A stretch of DNA of 64,000 bases from assembly GCF_017948485.1 (NCBI RefSeq), contig NZ_JAFFSX010000037.1, positions 1 through 64,000 on the forward strand, written 5' to 3'. The position numbers were made by a program, and so were the translations under genes. The DNA is from Streptomyces sp. GESEQ-35. GTDB taxonomy: Bacteria > Actinomycetota > Actinomycetes > Streptomycetales > Streptomycetaceae. This document shows positions 8,685 to 17,264 of this stretch, in pieces (positions within the stretch are counted from its first letter, which is position 1; every line of letters starts with the position of its first letter). Below the pieces are notes generated by a model. The model searched no databases. It was not told the origin of the DNA and was given only the letters and a program-made list of their open reading frames with translations.

Positions 8685-9545
8685 TCACACCGCCTCGGCC
8701 CCCCGCACAATCCGAGCAACCCACCACACCCCCACCACCTCCAGCAGCCCGCCGACCACCAGGCACCCGAACCCCGCTCCGGTGTGCAGCAGGACGTGCA
8801 GTGGGTCGGCGCCGAGGGCCGTGCCGAGGGTGAGGCCGAAGGCCGGGAGCGCGGCGAGCATCACCGCCGTGGAGCGGGCGCCGGCCAACTGGGCACGCAG
8901 GTCGGCCCGTTGGTCCCGCTCCGCGCGCAGGGCCGCCTCAAGCCGGTCGAGCCCGGCCGCGAGCCCCGCGCCCTGGTCCACGGCCACCCGCCAGCAGGCC
9001 GCGAGTCCCCGCAGCCCCTCGGCCCCCGGCTGTCGTGCCACGCCCGCGAGCGCACCCGGCACGTCCCCGCCGAATCTCGCCGCCGCCAGCACCGCCGCCT
9101 GAGCCGCCCCGAGCCCGCCGGAGTCGCGTGCCGCACACAGCAGCGCCTCACCCGGCTGCCGTCCGGCCCGCACCTCCCCGGCAAGCGCCGCGCACAACGC
9201 GATCACCGCGTCCGCGCGCCGCTCCCGCGCCCTCCGCGCCTCCCCGGCCAGCCGCAGCCGCCGTAGCAAGGGCACTCCGGCCGCCCCCGCGACAACCGGC
9301 AGCACCGACTCGCCCAGCACCGCCAGCACCAGCCCGGCGGCCGGCGCCCACCACTCGACCCGCAGCTTCCCGCGGATCCGCCGCAGCCGACCGACCGCGT
9401 CCCGCCACGCGGGCGGCCCGGTCCCCACCACCCCGCCGCCCGCGAGCAGCAACTGCGCCCGCCGTGCCCCGGAGTGCCATCCGCCCATCAGCCAGACCGC
9501 CGCCCCGACACACACCACGGCGGCTCCCGCCGACAGTTCACCCAT
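8685..9545 (-). CDS. tadB: TadB-like type II secretion F-domain protein
   Basis: A 286-residue membrane protein starting MGELSAGAAVVCVG. The start is fixed by the overlap ATGGGTGA with the tadA stop (9538-9545). Paired N- and C-terminal helices flank a T2SSF domain containing ADAVIALCAALAGEVRAGRQPGEAL. With TadC it forms the platform on which the TadA ATPase acts. Confidence 0.9.
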   Translation of the reverse strand: MGELSAGAAVVCVGAAVWLMGGWHSGARRAQLLLAGGGVVGTGPPAWRDAVGRLRRIRGKLRVEWWAPAAGLVLAVLGESVLPVVAGAAGVPLLRRLRLAGEARRARERRADAVIALCAALAGEVRAGRQPGEALLCAARDSGGLGAAQAAVLAAARFGGDVPGALAGVARQPGAEGLRGLAACWRVAVDQGAGLAAGLDRLEAALRAERDQRADLRAQLAGARSTAVMLAALPAFGLTLGTALGADPLHVLLHTGAGFGCLVVGGLLEVVGVWWVARIVRGAEAV

Positions 9546-10728
9546 CCCGATCACCCCTCCGTTCCCAGGCACCGCACGCGTCCCCCAGCAACTCCCGCAA
9601 CCGCCCCCACCCCCGCTCCCGCACAAACGCCTCCTCGCCCCACCGCAGCGCCGGCACCGTCCGCACCAGCCCGGACGGATCCCGCTCCAGCACATGCACC
9701 TCCGCGATCCGCCGCCGCCCGGCCCGGTCACGCACGAGGTGCAGTACGACCGACAGAGCGGCCGCCAACTGGCTGTGCAGGGCGGCCCGGTCGAGCCCGG
9801 CCGCCGTGCCGAGCGCCTCCAGCCGGGCCGGCACGTCCGCGGCCGCGTTGGCGTGGACGGTCCCGCAGCCGCCCTCATGGCCCGTGTTCAGCGCGGCCAG
9901 CAAATGGACCACTTCGGGCCCGCGAACCTCCCCCACGACGAGCCGGTCGGGCCGCATCCGCAGGGCTTGCCGTACGAGGTTCTCGAGGGTGACGAGTCCC
10001 GCGCCCTCCTGGTTGGCGGGCCGGGTCTCCAACCGCACTACGTGCGGATGGTCGGGCCGCAGCTCCGCCGAGTCCTCGGCGAGCACGATCCGCTCACCGG
10101 ATCCGACGAGCCCCAGCAGTGCGCTCAGCAGCGTCGTCTTGCCGCTGCCGGTCCCGCCGCTGATCAGGAAGGACAGCCGGGCCTCCAGGAGCGCCCGCAG
10201 CACTCCGTCCCCGCCCGGTGGAACCGTGCCCGCCGTCACCAGTTCGTCGAGCGTGAAGGCCCGGGGCCGTACGACCCGGAGGGACAGACACGCACAGCCC
10301 ACGGCGACCGGAGGCAGCACCGCATGCAGTCGTGTCCCGTCGGGCAGCCGGGCGTCGACCCACGGTCGGGCGTCGTCCAGCCGCCGCCCGGCCACCGCGG
10401 CCAGACGCTGCGCAAGACGTCGTACGGCCGCCGCGTCGGCGAAGGAGACCGACGTCAACTCCAGTCCGCCGCCCCGGTCGACCCACACCCGGTCCGGGGA
10501 GGACACCAGGACGTCGGTCACCGAGGGGTCGGCGAGCAGTGGTTCCAGCGGGCCGCTGCCGACCAGCTCGGAGCGTAATTGCCGGGCCGCGCCGAGGACT
10601 TCGGCGTCGCCGAGCACCCGCCCCTGCTCCCGCAGCGCCTGTGCCACGCGCGCGGGTGTCGGCTCGGCACCGCTCTCGGCCAGCCACTGCCGTACGCCGT
10701 CCAGCAGTGGCCCGGGGAATGTGTTCAT
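9538..10728 (-). CDS. tadA: TadA/CpaF pilus assembly ATPase
   Basis: A 396-residue type II/IV secretion ATPase. Walker A is GGTGSGKTT at residues 191-199. The Asp box reads IVLAEDSAEL, Walker B reads RPDRLVVGEVRG, and the His-box region is NTGHEGGCGTVHAN. The ATG at 10726-10728 overlaps the cpaE-like stop (ATGA). The reading frame is open upstream, but the overlap and the family length support this start. Hexameric motor for Flp pilus assembly. Confidence 0.94.
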   Translation of the reverse strand: MNTFPGPLLDGVRQWLAESGAEPTPARVAQALREQGRVLGDAEVLGAARQLRSELVGSGPLEPLLADPSVTDVLVSSPDRVWVDRGGGLELTSVSFADAAAVRRLAQRLAAVAGRRLDDARPWVDARLPDGTRLHAVLPPVAVGCACLSLRVVRPRAFTLDELVTAGTVPPGGDGVLRALLEARLSFLISGGTGSGKTTLLSALLGLVGSGERIVLAEDSAELRPDHPHVVRLETRPANQEGAGLVTLENLVRQALRMRPDRLVVGEVRGPEVVHLLAALNTGHEGGCGTVHANAAADVPARLEALGTAAGLDRAALHSQLAAALSVVLHLVRDRAGRRRIAEVHVLERDPSGLVRTVPALRWGEEAFVRERGWGRLRELLGDACGAWERRGDRDG

Positions 10729-11837
10729 GCGGCGCTCGCCTCCATCAGCGCCCGCTCCCAGAACCCCTTGCAGAACCGCGCCAGCGGTCCGCGACCGGAC
10801 GCCCCGGGCGGCGACTTGCTCTCGTGCGAACGCAGCAGCCCGGACTCCACGGGCACTTCGCCGGCCAGCGGCAGTCCGAGCAGCCGGGCCACCTCGCGGT
10901 CGTCGAGCCCGGGAGCGTACGGTCCGCGCACCGCCACCCGCAGGTCGCGCAGGACCATGCCGACGGCGGAGGCAACCCGCCCGGCGGCCGCGAGCGCGCG
11001 CAACTCGGCGGGCACCACGAGCAGCCCGACGTCGAGCTGGGCGAGGACCTCGGCGACCCCGTCGTCCAGGCGGCGGGGCAGATCGACGACCACAGTGCCG
11101 CCCCGGCGCCGGGCCGCGGCGAGCACCGCGCGTACGGCCTGCGGCGGGACGGCGATGCGGTCGCCGCGATCCCAGCTGAGCACCCGCAGCGAGTGCAGCC
11201 GTGGCAGCGACTCCTCCAGGGCGCCGCCGCCGACCCGCCCGCGCGAGGCGGCGAAGGCGGGCCAGCGCAGCCCCTCCGCGGTCTCGCCACCAAGGAGGAC
11301 ATCGAGTCCGCCGCCCAGCGGATCGGCGTCGACGAGCAGTGTGCGCAGCCCCTCCCGCGCGGAGGTGACGGCGAGCGCGCACGCGAGCGTGGAGGCACCT
11401 GCCCCGCCGCGGCCCCCGATGACGCCCACGGTGAGCGCGGGCCGGCCGACGCCCTCCGCGACGTCGGCGATGCGGTCGACCAGCCACTGCTCTCCGTCGG
11501 GGAGCATCAGGACGTGGTCGGCGCCGATCTCGACGGCCCGCTTCCAGACTCCGGGGTCGTCCTGGTCCCGGCCGACGAGCACGACCCCCCTTCGGCGCGC
11601 GGCCCCGTACACCCGCCGCGCCGCGTCGTCTCCGACGAGGACGAGCGGCGCGGCCTCCCAGCGCCCTCTGGGCTCCGGCACCCCGTGGTGCACCTCGGGT
11701 GTGGCACCGGCCGCCGCGCACAGGCGCAGCAGGTCGTCCAGCAGGTCGGCGTCTTCCGTGACGATCAACGGTCCGCCCTGTCGCCCTCCGGCGGCGGGCG
11801 GCGGATCGTGAGTGACGGCTGCGGCCACGATGTCCAT
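10725..11837 (-). CDS. cpaE: CpaE/Ssd-like ParA-family ATPase
   Basis: A 370-residue protein starting MDIVAAAV, with AAGGGGG just upstream as ribosome site. A receiver-like N-terminal domain (about residues 20-135) is followed by a MinD/ParA ATPase domain with GVIGGRGGAGASTLA. Both Walker lysines of canonical ParA proteins are absent, as I recall for the actinobacterial CpaE/septum-site-determining family. In CpaE it localises the pilus machine; actinobacterial homologues are also implicated in septum placement. First gene of the operon. Confidence 0.9.
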   Translation of the reverse strand: MDIVAAAVTHDPPPAAGGRQGGPLIVTEDADLLDDLLRLCAAAGATPEVHHGVPEPRGRWEAAPLVLVGDDAARRVYGAARRRGVVLVGRDQDDPGVWKRAVEIGADHVLMLPDGEQWLVDRIADVAEGVGRPALTVGVIGGRGGAGASTLACALAVTSAREGLRTLLVDADPLGGGLDVLLGGETAEGLRWPAFAASRGRVGGGALEESLPRLHSLRVLSWDRGDRIAVPPQAVRAVLAAARRRGGTVVVDLPRRLDDGVAEVLAQLDVGLLVVPAELRALAAAGRVASAVGMVLRDLRVAVRGPYAPGLDDREVARLLGLPLAGEVPVESGLLRSHESKSPPGASGRGPLARFCKGFWERALMEASAA

Positions 11838-11851
11838 CCCCCTTCGCGCGG

Positions 11852-11920
11852 GCCCGCACCGAGCCCGCGACGCATCTCTCCCGCAGGCCCGCACAGGACC
11901 CGCGACACATCTCTCACGCA
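11852..11920. repeat. 34-bp direct repeat pair before cpaE
   Basis: Copies at 11852-11885 and 11887-11920 differ at 5 of 34 positions and sit in the leader of the tad operon. Possible protein-binding repeat or simple duplication. Confidence 0.55.
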
Positions 11921-12299
11921 GCCCCTGGGCCACGCGATTCCCAAACGTGTGAAGAACCGGCAACCGGCCTCCATATGAACAGCCGATAGGAACCGGCCAA
12001 ACACGCCCCAGAAACCGGAACCAGCCGTGAAGTCGGCACGGTCGGGGCGCGCTGGAATCACGGTGCAGCGAACCCGGAAATCGTGTGGATCTTGGTCGAT
12101 AACTGTGGACAACTCGATGGTTGTGAATATCGCCGTCACCCATACCGGTGACCCCTGTGCTGTCCCCTGTGCGACTCCCACAGAGCAGCCCGACGACTAC
12201 GCACAGTGACGGATCACGGACATGCCGAAGAGGCGGCCGCAGCCGCCTCGCGATGGCCCTACGGCCGTGTGCAGTGAGGGAAAACCCGTCCGGACATGC

Positions 12300-12334
12300 G
12301 ACGACCCCCGCCGGGGGGGAGAGCGGGGGTCGTC
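12300..12334. terminator. GC-rich hairpin upstream of the HAD gene
   Basis: Perfect 12-base arms (12300-12311 and 12323-12334) around an 11-base loop. It resembles a Streptomyces terminator, but no gene ends immediately before it on either strand, so it may be an attenuator of the HAD-gene leader. Confidence 0.4.
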
Positions 12335-12468
12335 TTCACGGCCGACTCGGGGGGGGAGGAGCCGGACCGCGTTAGCACGGTCGCGAACGATCCGTGACTT
12401 CCATGGTGTACCCGAGAGCCTTCTCAGGCAAACCCACGCGCCCAGCTTACGCCGAATGGGCTGCCCCT

Positions 12469-13302
12469 ATGCTCGGGGTTGTGGAAAACCACTCCTTGCC
12501 CCGCACAGCGGCCTTCTTTGACCTGGACAAGACGGTCATTGCGAAGTCGAGCACGCTCACCTTCAGCAAGTCGTTCTACCAAGGCGGACTGATCAACCGC
12601 AGGGCCGCCTTGCGTACCGCATATGCCCAGTTCGTCTTCCTCGCGGGCGGCGCCGACCACGACCAGATGGAGCGGATGCGCAAGTACCTGTCCGCGATGT
12701 GCCGCGGCTGGAACGTCCAGCAGGTGAAGGAGATCGTGGCCGAGACCCTTCACGACCTGATCGACCCGATCATCTACGACGAAGCCGCCTCCCTCATCGA
12801 GCAGCACCACACGGCGGGGCGGGACGTCGTGATCGTGTCCACGTCGGGTGCCGAGGTGGTAGAGCCCATCGGCGAACTGCTCGGCGCGGACCGGGTGGTC
12901 GCGACCCGGATGGTCGTGGGCGACGACGGCTGCTTCACCGGCGAGGTGGAGTACTACGCGTACGGCCCGACCAAGGCCGAGGCGATCAAGGAGCTGGCCG
13001 AGTCCGAGGGTTACGACCTCGAGCGCTGCTACGCCTACAGCGACTCGGCGACCGACCTGCCCATGCTCAAGTCGGTCGGCCATCCCCACGCCGTGAACCC
13101 GGACCGCACACTGCGCCGTGAAGCGCTCGCGCGCGGGTGGCCGATTCTCGACTTCCACCGCCCGGTCCGGCTCAAGCAGCGGATGCCCACCCTCTCCGTA
13201 CCGTCGCGTCCAGCGCTCGTCGCGGTGGCCGCCATAGGGGCCGCGGCGGCCACCGCGGGCCTCGTCTGGTACGCCAGCCGACGTCGGGCCGCGGTCGCCT
13301 GA
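12469..13302 (+). CDS. HAD-IB family phosphatase with C-terminal membrane anchor
   Basis: A 277-residue SerB-like HAD hydrolase. Motif I is AAFFDLDKTVIAKSS, motif II is VIVSTSGAEVV, motif III/IV is CYAYSDSATDLPML. The C-terminus has one hydrophobic helix (ALVAVAAIGAAAATAGLVWYA) and a basic tail, so it is probably tail-anchored. Streptomyces homologues have been labelled morphological-differentiation associated; the substrate is unknown. ATG 12469 has no good ribosome site, and GTG 12481 (MENHSL) is an equally likely start. Confidence 0.88.
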   Translation: MLGVVENHSLPRTAAFFDLDKTVIAKSSTLTFSKSFYQGGLINRRAALRTAYAQFVFLAGGADHDQMERMRKYLSAMCRGWNVQQVKEIVAETLHDLIDPIIYDEAASLIEQHHTAGRDVVIVSTSGAEVVEPIGELLGADRVVATRMVVGDDGCFTGEVEYYAYGPTKAEAIKELAESEGYDLERCYAYSDSATDLPMLKSVGHPHAVNPDRTLRREALARGWPILDFHRPVRLKQRMPTLSVPSRPALVAVAAIGAAAATAGLVWYASRRRAAVA

Positions 13303-13439
13303 CCTGCCCCCTTGCCTCCACGCGCGCGTGCTTCCACATATCGTCGACCGTTTAGTACACCTTTGAACCTAAAAGTAAAGAAGTGCAGCCACCACTTCCG
13401 CTTGCCCAGGTCCTGGAGTACAAAGGAGTCAACGGCCCG

Positions 13440-13690
13440 CGAGACCAAGGACATCCGAGAGGATCACCTTCAATACCGCATTTGGCCCCACGGACCGAGC
13501 ATGGACACCGGGCACCCACGCGACGTCGACCCGTCGATTACGGGCCAGCCGCACCAGGCGACGGGCAAAGTTCCCGACCTGATGGGCAATATCTCGAGGA
13601 CGCCTGGTAACCCGGTGGACATGCCAGCGGCGGTACGAGGACTCGTACCGCCGCAACCCCTGTCAGGCCCCTTTCGGGGCCTTTTTTCAT
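13440..13690 (+). ncRNA. 6S-like regulatory RNA (scr3559 type)
   Basis: A 6S-like RNA has been reported from S. coelicolor at the equivalent place between SCO3558 and SCO3559. The sequence here folds accordingly. An outer helix pairs 13499-13503 with 13620-13624 and 13506-13512 with 13611-13617. An inner helix pairs 13553-13560 with 13601-13608. Between them lies a strongly asymmetric bubble whose 5' side contains a 5-bp hairpin (13530-13534/13540-13544). That is the long rod with a central bubble expected of an RNA that mimics an open promoter. The 3' end is set by the T-tailed terminator at 13666-13687. The 5' end is approximate. The identity rests on synteny plus structure. Confidence 0.6.
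13627..13687 (+). terminator. double hairpin with T-run ending the RNA
   Basis: A perfect 13-bp hairpin (13627-13639/13642-13654) is followed by ggcccc-tttc-ggggcc and six T residues (13666-13687). This is an unusually canonical intrinsic terminator for Streptomyces and supports a dedicated short transcript. Confidence 0.8.
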
Positions 13691-13740
13691 GCGCTCATTT
13701 CTTGCGGCTCTCCTACTGCGCCGATCCGCCGCTACCCCTG

Positions 13741-14565
13741 CTACGCCGCTCCACGCTGTAGCGCCTCGCACACCGCCGTCGACTCACGCGCCCCCAGCTC
13801 AACCGCCTTGCCGCAGTGGGCGATCCAGGTGGCCATGCCCTCCGGAGTGCCGGAGACATAGCCGTCGAGCGCCGCCAGATAGGCCGCGCGACCGAGCTCG
13901 GCGTGGCCGACCTCCGCCGGACAGACCGACTTCGGGTCGAGACCGCTGCCCACCAGGACGATGCGCGCGGCCGTGCGCGCGACCAGGCCGTTGTGGGAGG
14001 CGAAGGGCCGCAGCGCAAGGAGTTCCCCGTGCACGACCGCGGCCGTCACCAGTGCGGGCGCCGAACTTACCGCGATGATCAGCTCGGACAGACCGTCCAG
14101 TCGCCCGGACACCTCCGCCGCGCTCGGCAGCGACAGTTCGACCAGGGGCTCATCGACCGGCTCGCCCTGCTGTCGGGGCCGCCCGACCTCGTCGGCGTTG
14201 CTCGCCGCCGCCACCAGATGCAGCCGGGCCAGCACACGCAGGGGCGACTGCCGCCAGACGGACAGGAGTTGGCCCGCCTCGGCGGTCAGCCTGAGGGCCG
14301 CGCCCACCCTGTGGGCCTCGTCGTCGCCGCTGAAGTCGGTACGCCGGCGCACCTCTTCGAGGGCCCAGTCGGCACCGGACAGCGCCGCGGAGCCGCGGGC
14401 CCCGCGCAGTGCCGCTTCGGAGGTGATCTCATTGCTGCGACGCCGCATGATCCGGTGGCCGTAGACCCGGTCCACGGCCTTGCGCACGGACTCCACGGAC
14501 TCGGCCACACCGGGCAGCGAGCCCAGGGCCGCCAGCGGATCGGCGGTCGCACCTGTCGTACTCAT
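13741..14565 (-). CDS. Fic/DOC-fold protein with degenerate active site
   Basis: A 274-residue protein starting MSTTGATADPLAALG. The C-terminal half resembles the Fic fold, with ALVTAAVVHGELLALRPFASHNGLVARTAARIVL. The Fic consensus HPFxxGNGRxxR appears here as RPFASHNGLVAR. The catalytic His is Arg, and the Gly and Arg that bind the nucleotide phosphates are changed. It is therefore unlikely to AMPylate; a structural or regulatory role is more plausible. Streptomyces homologues are sometimes labelled oxidoreductase, which the sequence does not support. It diverges from the neighbouring ATPase gene with 101 bp between. Confidence 0.65.
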   Translation of the reverse strand: MSTTGATADPLAALGSLPGVAESVESVRKAVDRVYGHRIMRRRSNEITSEAALRGARGSAALSGADWALEEVRRRTDFSGDDEAHRVGAALRLTAEAGQLLSVWRQSPLRVLARLHLVAAASNADEVGRPRQQGEPVDEPLVELSLPSAAEVSGRLDGLSELIIAVSSAPALVTAAVVHGELLALRPFASHNGLVARTAARIVLVGSGLDPKSVCPAEVGHAELGRAAYLAALDGYVSGTPEGMATWIAHCGKAVELGARESTAVCEALQRGAA

Positions 14566-14666
14566 GAGTACGACACTAGCCACACCGGGCGCGTGCCCCA
14601 CGATTGAGTGGTCTTCTTCACGCCCGGCTGCCACCTACAGCTATCGCCCGACTACCCTTTGTGAAT

Positions 14667-15647
14667 ATGAAAATTGCTTTCGTTGGGAAGGGCGGCAGTG
14701 GCAAGACGACGCTGTCCTCCCTCTTCATTCGTCATCTCGCGGCCGACGGCGCACCGGTCGTCGCGATCGACGCGGACATCAACCAGCACCTGGGGGTCAC
14801 GCTCGGCCTGGACGAGACGGACGCGGGCGAGCTGCCCGCGATGGGCGACCGGCTGCCGCTGATCAAGAACTATCTGCGCGGCACCAACCCCCACATCACG
14901 TCCGCCGAGACGATGATCAAGACGACGCCGCCCGGGGAGGGTTCACGGCTGCTGCGGGTCCGCGGGGACAATCCGGTGTACGACGCCTGCGCCCGGCCGG
15001 TGGAACTCGACGGTGGCGCCGTCCGTTTGATGGTCACGGGCCCCTTCACGGACGCCGACCTGGGGGTCGCCTGCTACCACTCCAAGACCGGAGCGGTGGA
15101 GCTGTGCCTGAACCACCTGGTGGACGGCCGTGACGAGTATGTCGTGGTCGACATGACAGCGGGCTCGGACTCCTTCGCCTCCGGCCTGTTCACCCGCTTC
15201 GACATCACGTTCCTCGTCGCCGAGCCGACCCGGAGGGGGATCTCCGTCTATCGCCAGTACAAGGAGTACGCCGCCGACTTCGGGGTCCTCCTCCAGGTCG
15301 TGGGCAACAAGGTGCATGGCCAGGAGGACCTCGACTTCCTCCGCGCCGAGGTCGGGGACGACCTGCTGGTGTCGGTCGGTCACTCGGACTGGGTGCGCGC
15401 CATGGAGAAGGGCCGCCCACCCCGGTTCGAGTTCCTGGAGGACGCGAGCCGCCGCGCCCTGCGGCTGCTGCGGACGGCCGCCGACGCGACGTACGAGCGG
15501 CGCGACTGGGAGCGCTATACGCAGCAGATGGTGCACTTCCATCTGAAGAACGCCCGGACGTGGGGCAATGAGCGCCTCGGGGTCGACCTGGCGGCGCAGG
15601 TCGACCCCGGGTTCGTGCTGGGCGAGGATGTCACGACCCTTGCGTGA
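14667..15647 (+). CDS. CooC/ParA-like ATP-binding protein
   Basis: A 326-residue P-loop ATPase with MKIAFVGKGGSGKTTLSSLFIRHL at the N-terminus (deviant Walker A with signature Lys), switch region YVVVDMTAGSDSF and DITFLVAEPTRRG. The family (CooC, MinD-like) loads metals or remodels protein complexes; the client here is unknown. The preceding GTG at 14661 (VNMKIAFVG) is an alternative start, and neither has a strong ribosome site. Confidence 0.8.
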   Translation: MKIAFVGKGGSGKTTLSSLFIRHLAADGAPVVAIDADINQHLGVTLGLDETDAGELPAMGDRLPLIKNYLRGTNPHITSAETMIKTTPPGEGSRLLRVRGDNPVYDACARPVELDGGAVRLMVTGPFTDADLGVACYHSKTGAVELCLNHLVDGRDEYVVVDMTAGSDSFASGLFTRFDITFLVAEPTRRGISVYRQYKEYAADFGVLLQVVGNKVHGQEDLDFLRAEVGDDLLVSVGHSDWVRAMEKGRPPRFEFLEDASRRALRLLRTAADATYERRDWERYTQQMVHFHLKNARTWGNERLGVDLAAQVDPGFVLGEDVTTLA

Positions 15648-15653
15648 CGGCTT

Positions 15654-16928
15654 CTACCGCTGGTCCGCCGGCGCCCCGGGCGCGCCCTTCGGGGCCGGAG
15701 CCGGACGGGCGGACAAGAAGGACGCCCAGCCCTGCTTCGGGGCCTCGCCGACCTTCAGGGTGCGCAGCTTCCGCAGCGTCTTGGGGTCCTGGGCGTCCAG
15801 CCAGTCCGCCAGCTGCCGGAAGGACACGCAGCGCACCTCGGACTTGGTGCACACCTCCTCGACGACCTCCTCGACGGCCCTCATGTAGGTGCCGCCGTTC
15901 CAGGACTCGAAGTGGTTGCCGATGATCAGGGGGGCGCGATTGCCGTCGTAGGCCCGGAAGAAGCCCTTGAGCAGGCCGTCGCGCATCTGGTCACCCCAGT
16001 ACTCGTACTTATCCGGGTCCCCCTGGGTGGTGGTGCCGGACTGGTTGACCATGAAGTTGTAGTCCATGGTGAGCTGTTCGTAGGTGTGCCCGGGGAACGG
16101 CACGAGCTGCATCGACAGGTCCCACAGACCTTCCTTCTTCTTCGGCCAGACCTGGTCGTTGACGCCGCTGGTGTCATAGCGGAAGCCCAGTTCGCGGGCG
16201 GCCTTCATGAAGTTCTCCTGGCCCTCCAGACAGGGGGTGCGGGCGCCGATGAGCTCCTTGTCGTAGTCGAAGGGCAGCGAAGCCGCCTTCTTCATACCGG
16301 TGTTGGTCTTCCAGGACTTCACGAACCGTTTCGCCTGGGCGATCTCGTCCTTCCATTCCTCGACCGACCACTCGCCGACCCCGCCGTCGGTGCCGCAGAA
16401 GTGGCCGTTGAAATGGGTGCCGATCTCGTTGCCCTCCAGCCACGCCAGGCGCAGTTGCTTGACGGTGTCGGCGATGCCGCGGTCGTCGTTGAAGCCGATG
16501 TCGGAGCGGCCGGACGTGTGTTGTGGGGGCCTGTAGAGGTCGCGCTTCGCCTCGGGCAGCACGTACACGCCGCTGAGGAAGTACGTCATCGTCGCGTCGT
16601 TGTTCTTGGCGACCTTGCGGAAGTGGGAGAACAGCCGCTGGCTGTCCTCGCCCGCGCCGTCCCAGGAGAACACGACGAACTGCGGTGGTTTCCGGCCGGG
16701 CTTGAGGCGTTCGGGTCTGGGCAGATGCGGCTGGGCTCCGGTGAACGAGGTGGAGCCGTCGCCGATCAGACGGACCACGCTCTTGGGCGGCAGCGCCGCC
16801 TTCTGCGGACCGGGGGCTCCTTGCTCGGGAGTTGGGGAAACACTGGTCCCCGTCGTGCAACCGGCTAGCGATGCGGCACAGGCCGCGGCGACCACGGCGC
16901 CCGTGGCGATCCTCTGGGTGGCGGCCAT
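15654..16928 (-). CDS. polysaccharide-deacetylase-like lipoprotein
   Basis: A 424-residue exported lipoprotein. The signal peptide ends at lipobox LAGC (about residue 24). The NodB-like fold is indicated by VVFSWDGAGE (metal Asp region), NEIGTHFNGHFCG (HxxxH metal motif) and GARTPCLEG (Arg-Pro motif). The first motif departs from the usual TFDDG, so catalysis is not certain. It is probably a cell-wall or glycan deacetylase-like enzyme on the outer membrane face. It converges on the CooC-like gene with 6 bp between stops. Confidence 0.75.
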   Translation of the reverse strand: MAATQRIATGAVVAAACAASLAGCTTGTSVSPTPEQGAPGPQKAALPPKSVVRLIGDGSTSFTGAQPHLPRPERLKPGRKPPQFVVFSWDGAGEDSQRLFSHFRKVAKNNDATMTYFLSGVYVLPEAKRDLYRPPQHTSGRSDIGFNDDRGIADTVKQLRLAWLEGNEIGTHFNGHFCGTDGGVGEWSVEEWKDEIAQAKRFVKSWKTNTGMKKAASLPFDYDKELIGARTPCLEGQENFMKAARELGFRYDTSGVNDQVWPKKKEGLWDLSMQLVPFPGHTYEQLTMDYNFMVNQSGTTTQGDPDKYEYWGDQMRDGLLKGFFRAYDGNRAPLIIGNHFESWNGGTYMRAVEEVVEEVCTKSEVRCVSFRQLADWLDAQDPKTLRKLRTLKVGEAPKQGWASFLSARPAPAPKGAPGAPADQR

Positions 16929-17021
16929 ATTCCGCCCACCTTTCCTTCTCTCAGGCCAACGCTGATGAGTCGTTCTCGGGTGATGTGCCGGGAAGGGCCG
17001 ACAGCGCCGCCAAGGTCGCAC

Positions 17022-17264
17022 GGGATCGAGAATGAATTAGTACGACAAGCCGATAAAAAGCCCACGTCACTCATGGGAGTGAGGTATTCACCCATTTGAC
17101 TGGAAAGTCTATGCTCGCCCTTTACTCTCCATTACGATCCATTTACCGAACGTTGATTTCATCCCGCCGCTGCACGCCGTGACCCACGGCCGCGACCCGA
17201 CCCTCCGCCCTGAGCGGAGGACCACCAGATCTGCGACCGCGCCGCCCCGGAGGAGACGGGAAAC
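17022..17264 (+). promoter_or_regulatory. SulP-carbonic anhydrase upstream region
   Basis: A/T-richer gap between two divergent genes. It contains an imperfect dyad (atggg...cccat) around 17073-17096, which might be an operator. No gene seen. Confidence 0.3.

Larger units (their letters stand above)
11838..12468. promoter_or_regulatory. intergenic region between the tad operon and the HAD gene
   Basis: Divergent control region of about 630 bp. It contains two adjacent 34-bp direct repeats (11852-11885 and 11887-11920, 29 of 34 identical) just upstream of the cpaE start. It also holds a perfect 12-bp hairpin (12300-12311/12323-12334) and G-runs near 12311 and 12350. I see no gene I would defend. 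The tad operon promoter should lie here. Confidence 0.5.
13303..13740. other. 438-bp gap carrying a structured RNA
   Basis: The stretch between the HAD and Fic-like genes has no credible protein-coding frame. Its first part is comparatively A/T-rich (around 13340-13385) and could hold a promoter. The rest is occupied by the 6S-like RNA and its terminator, described separately. Confidence 0.6.
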
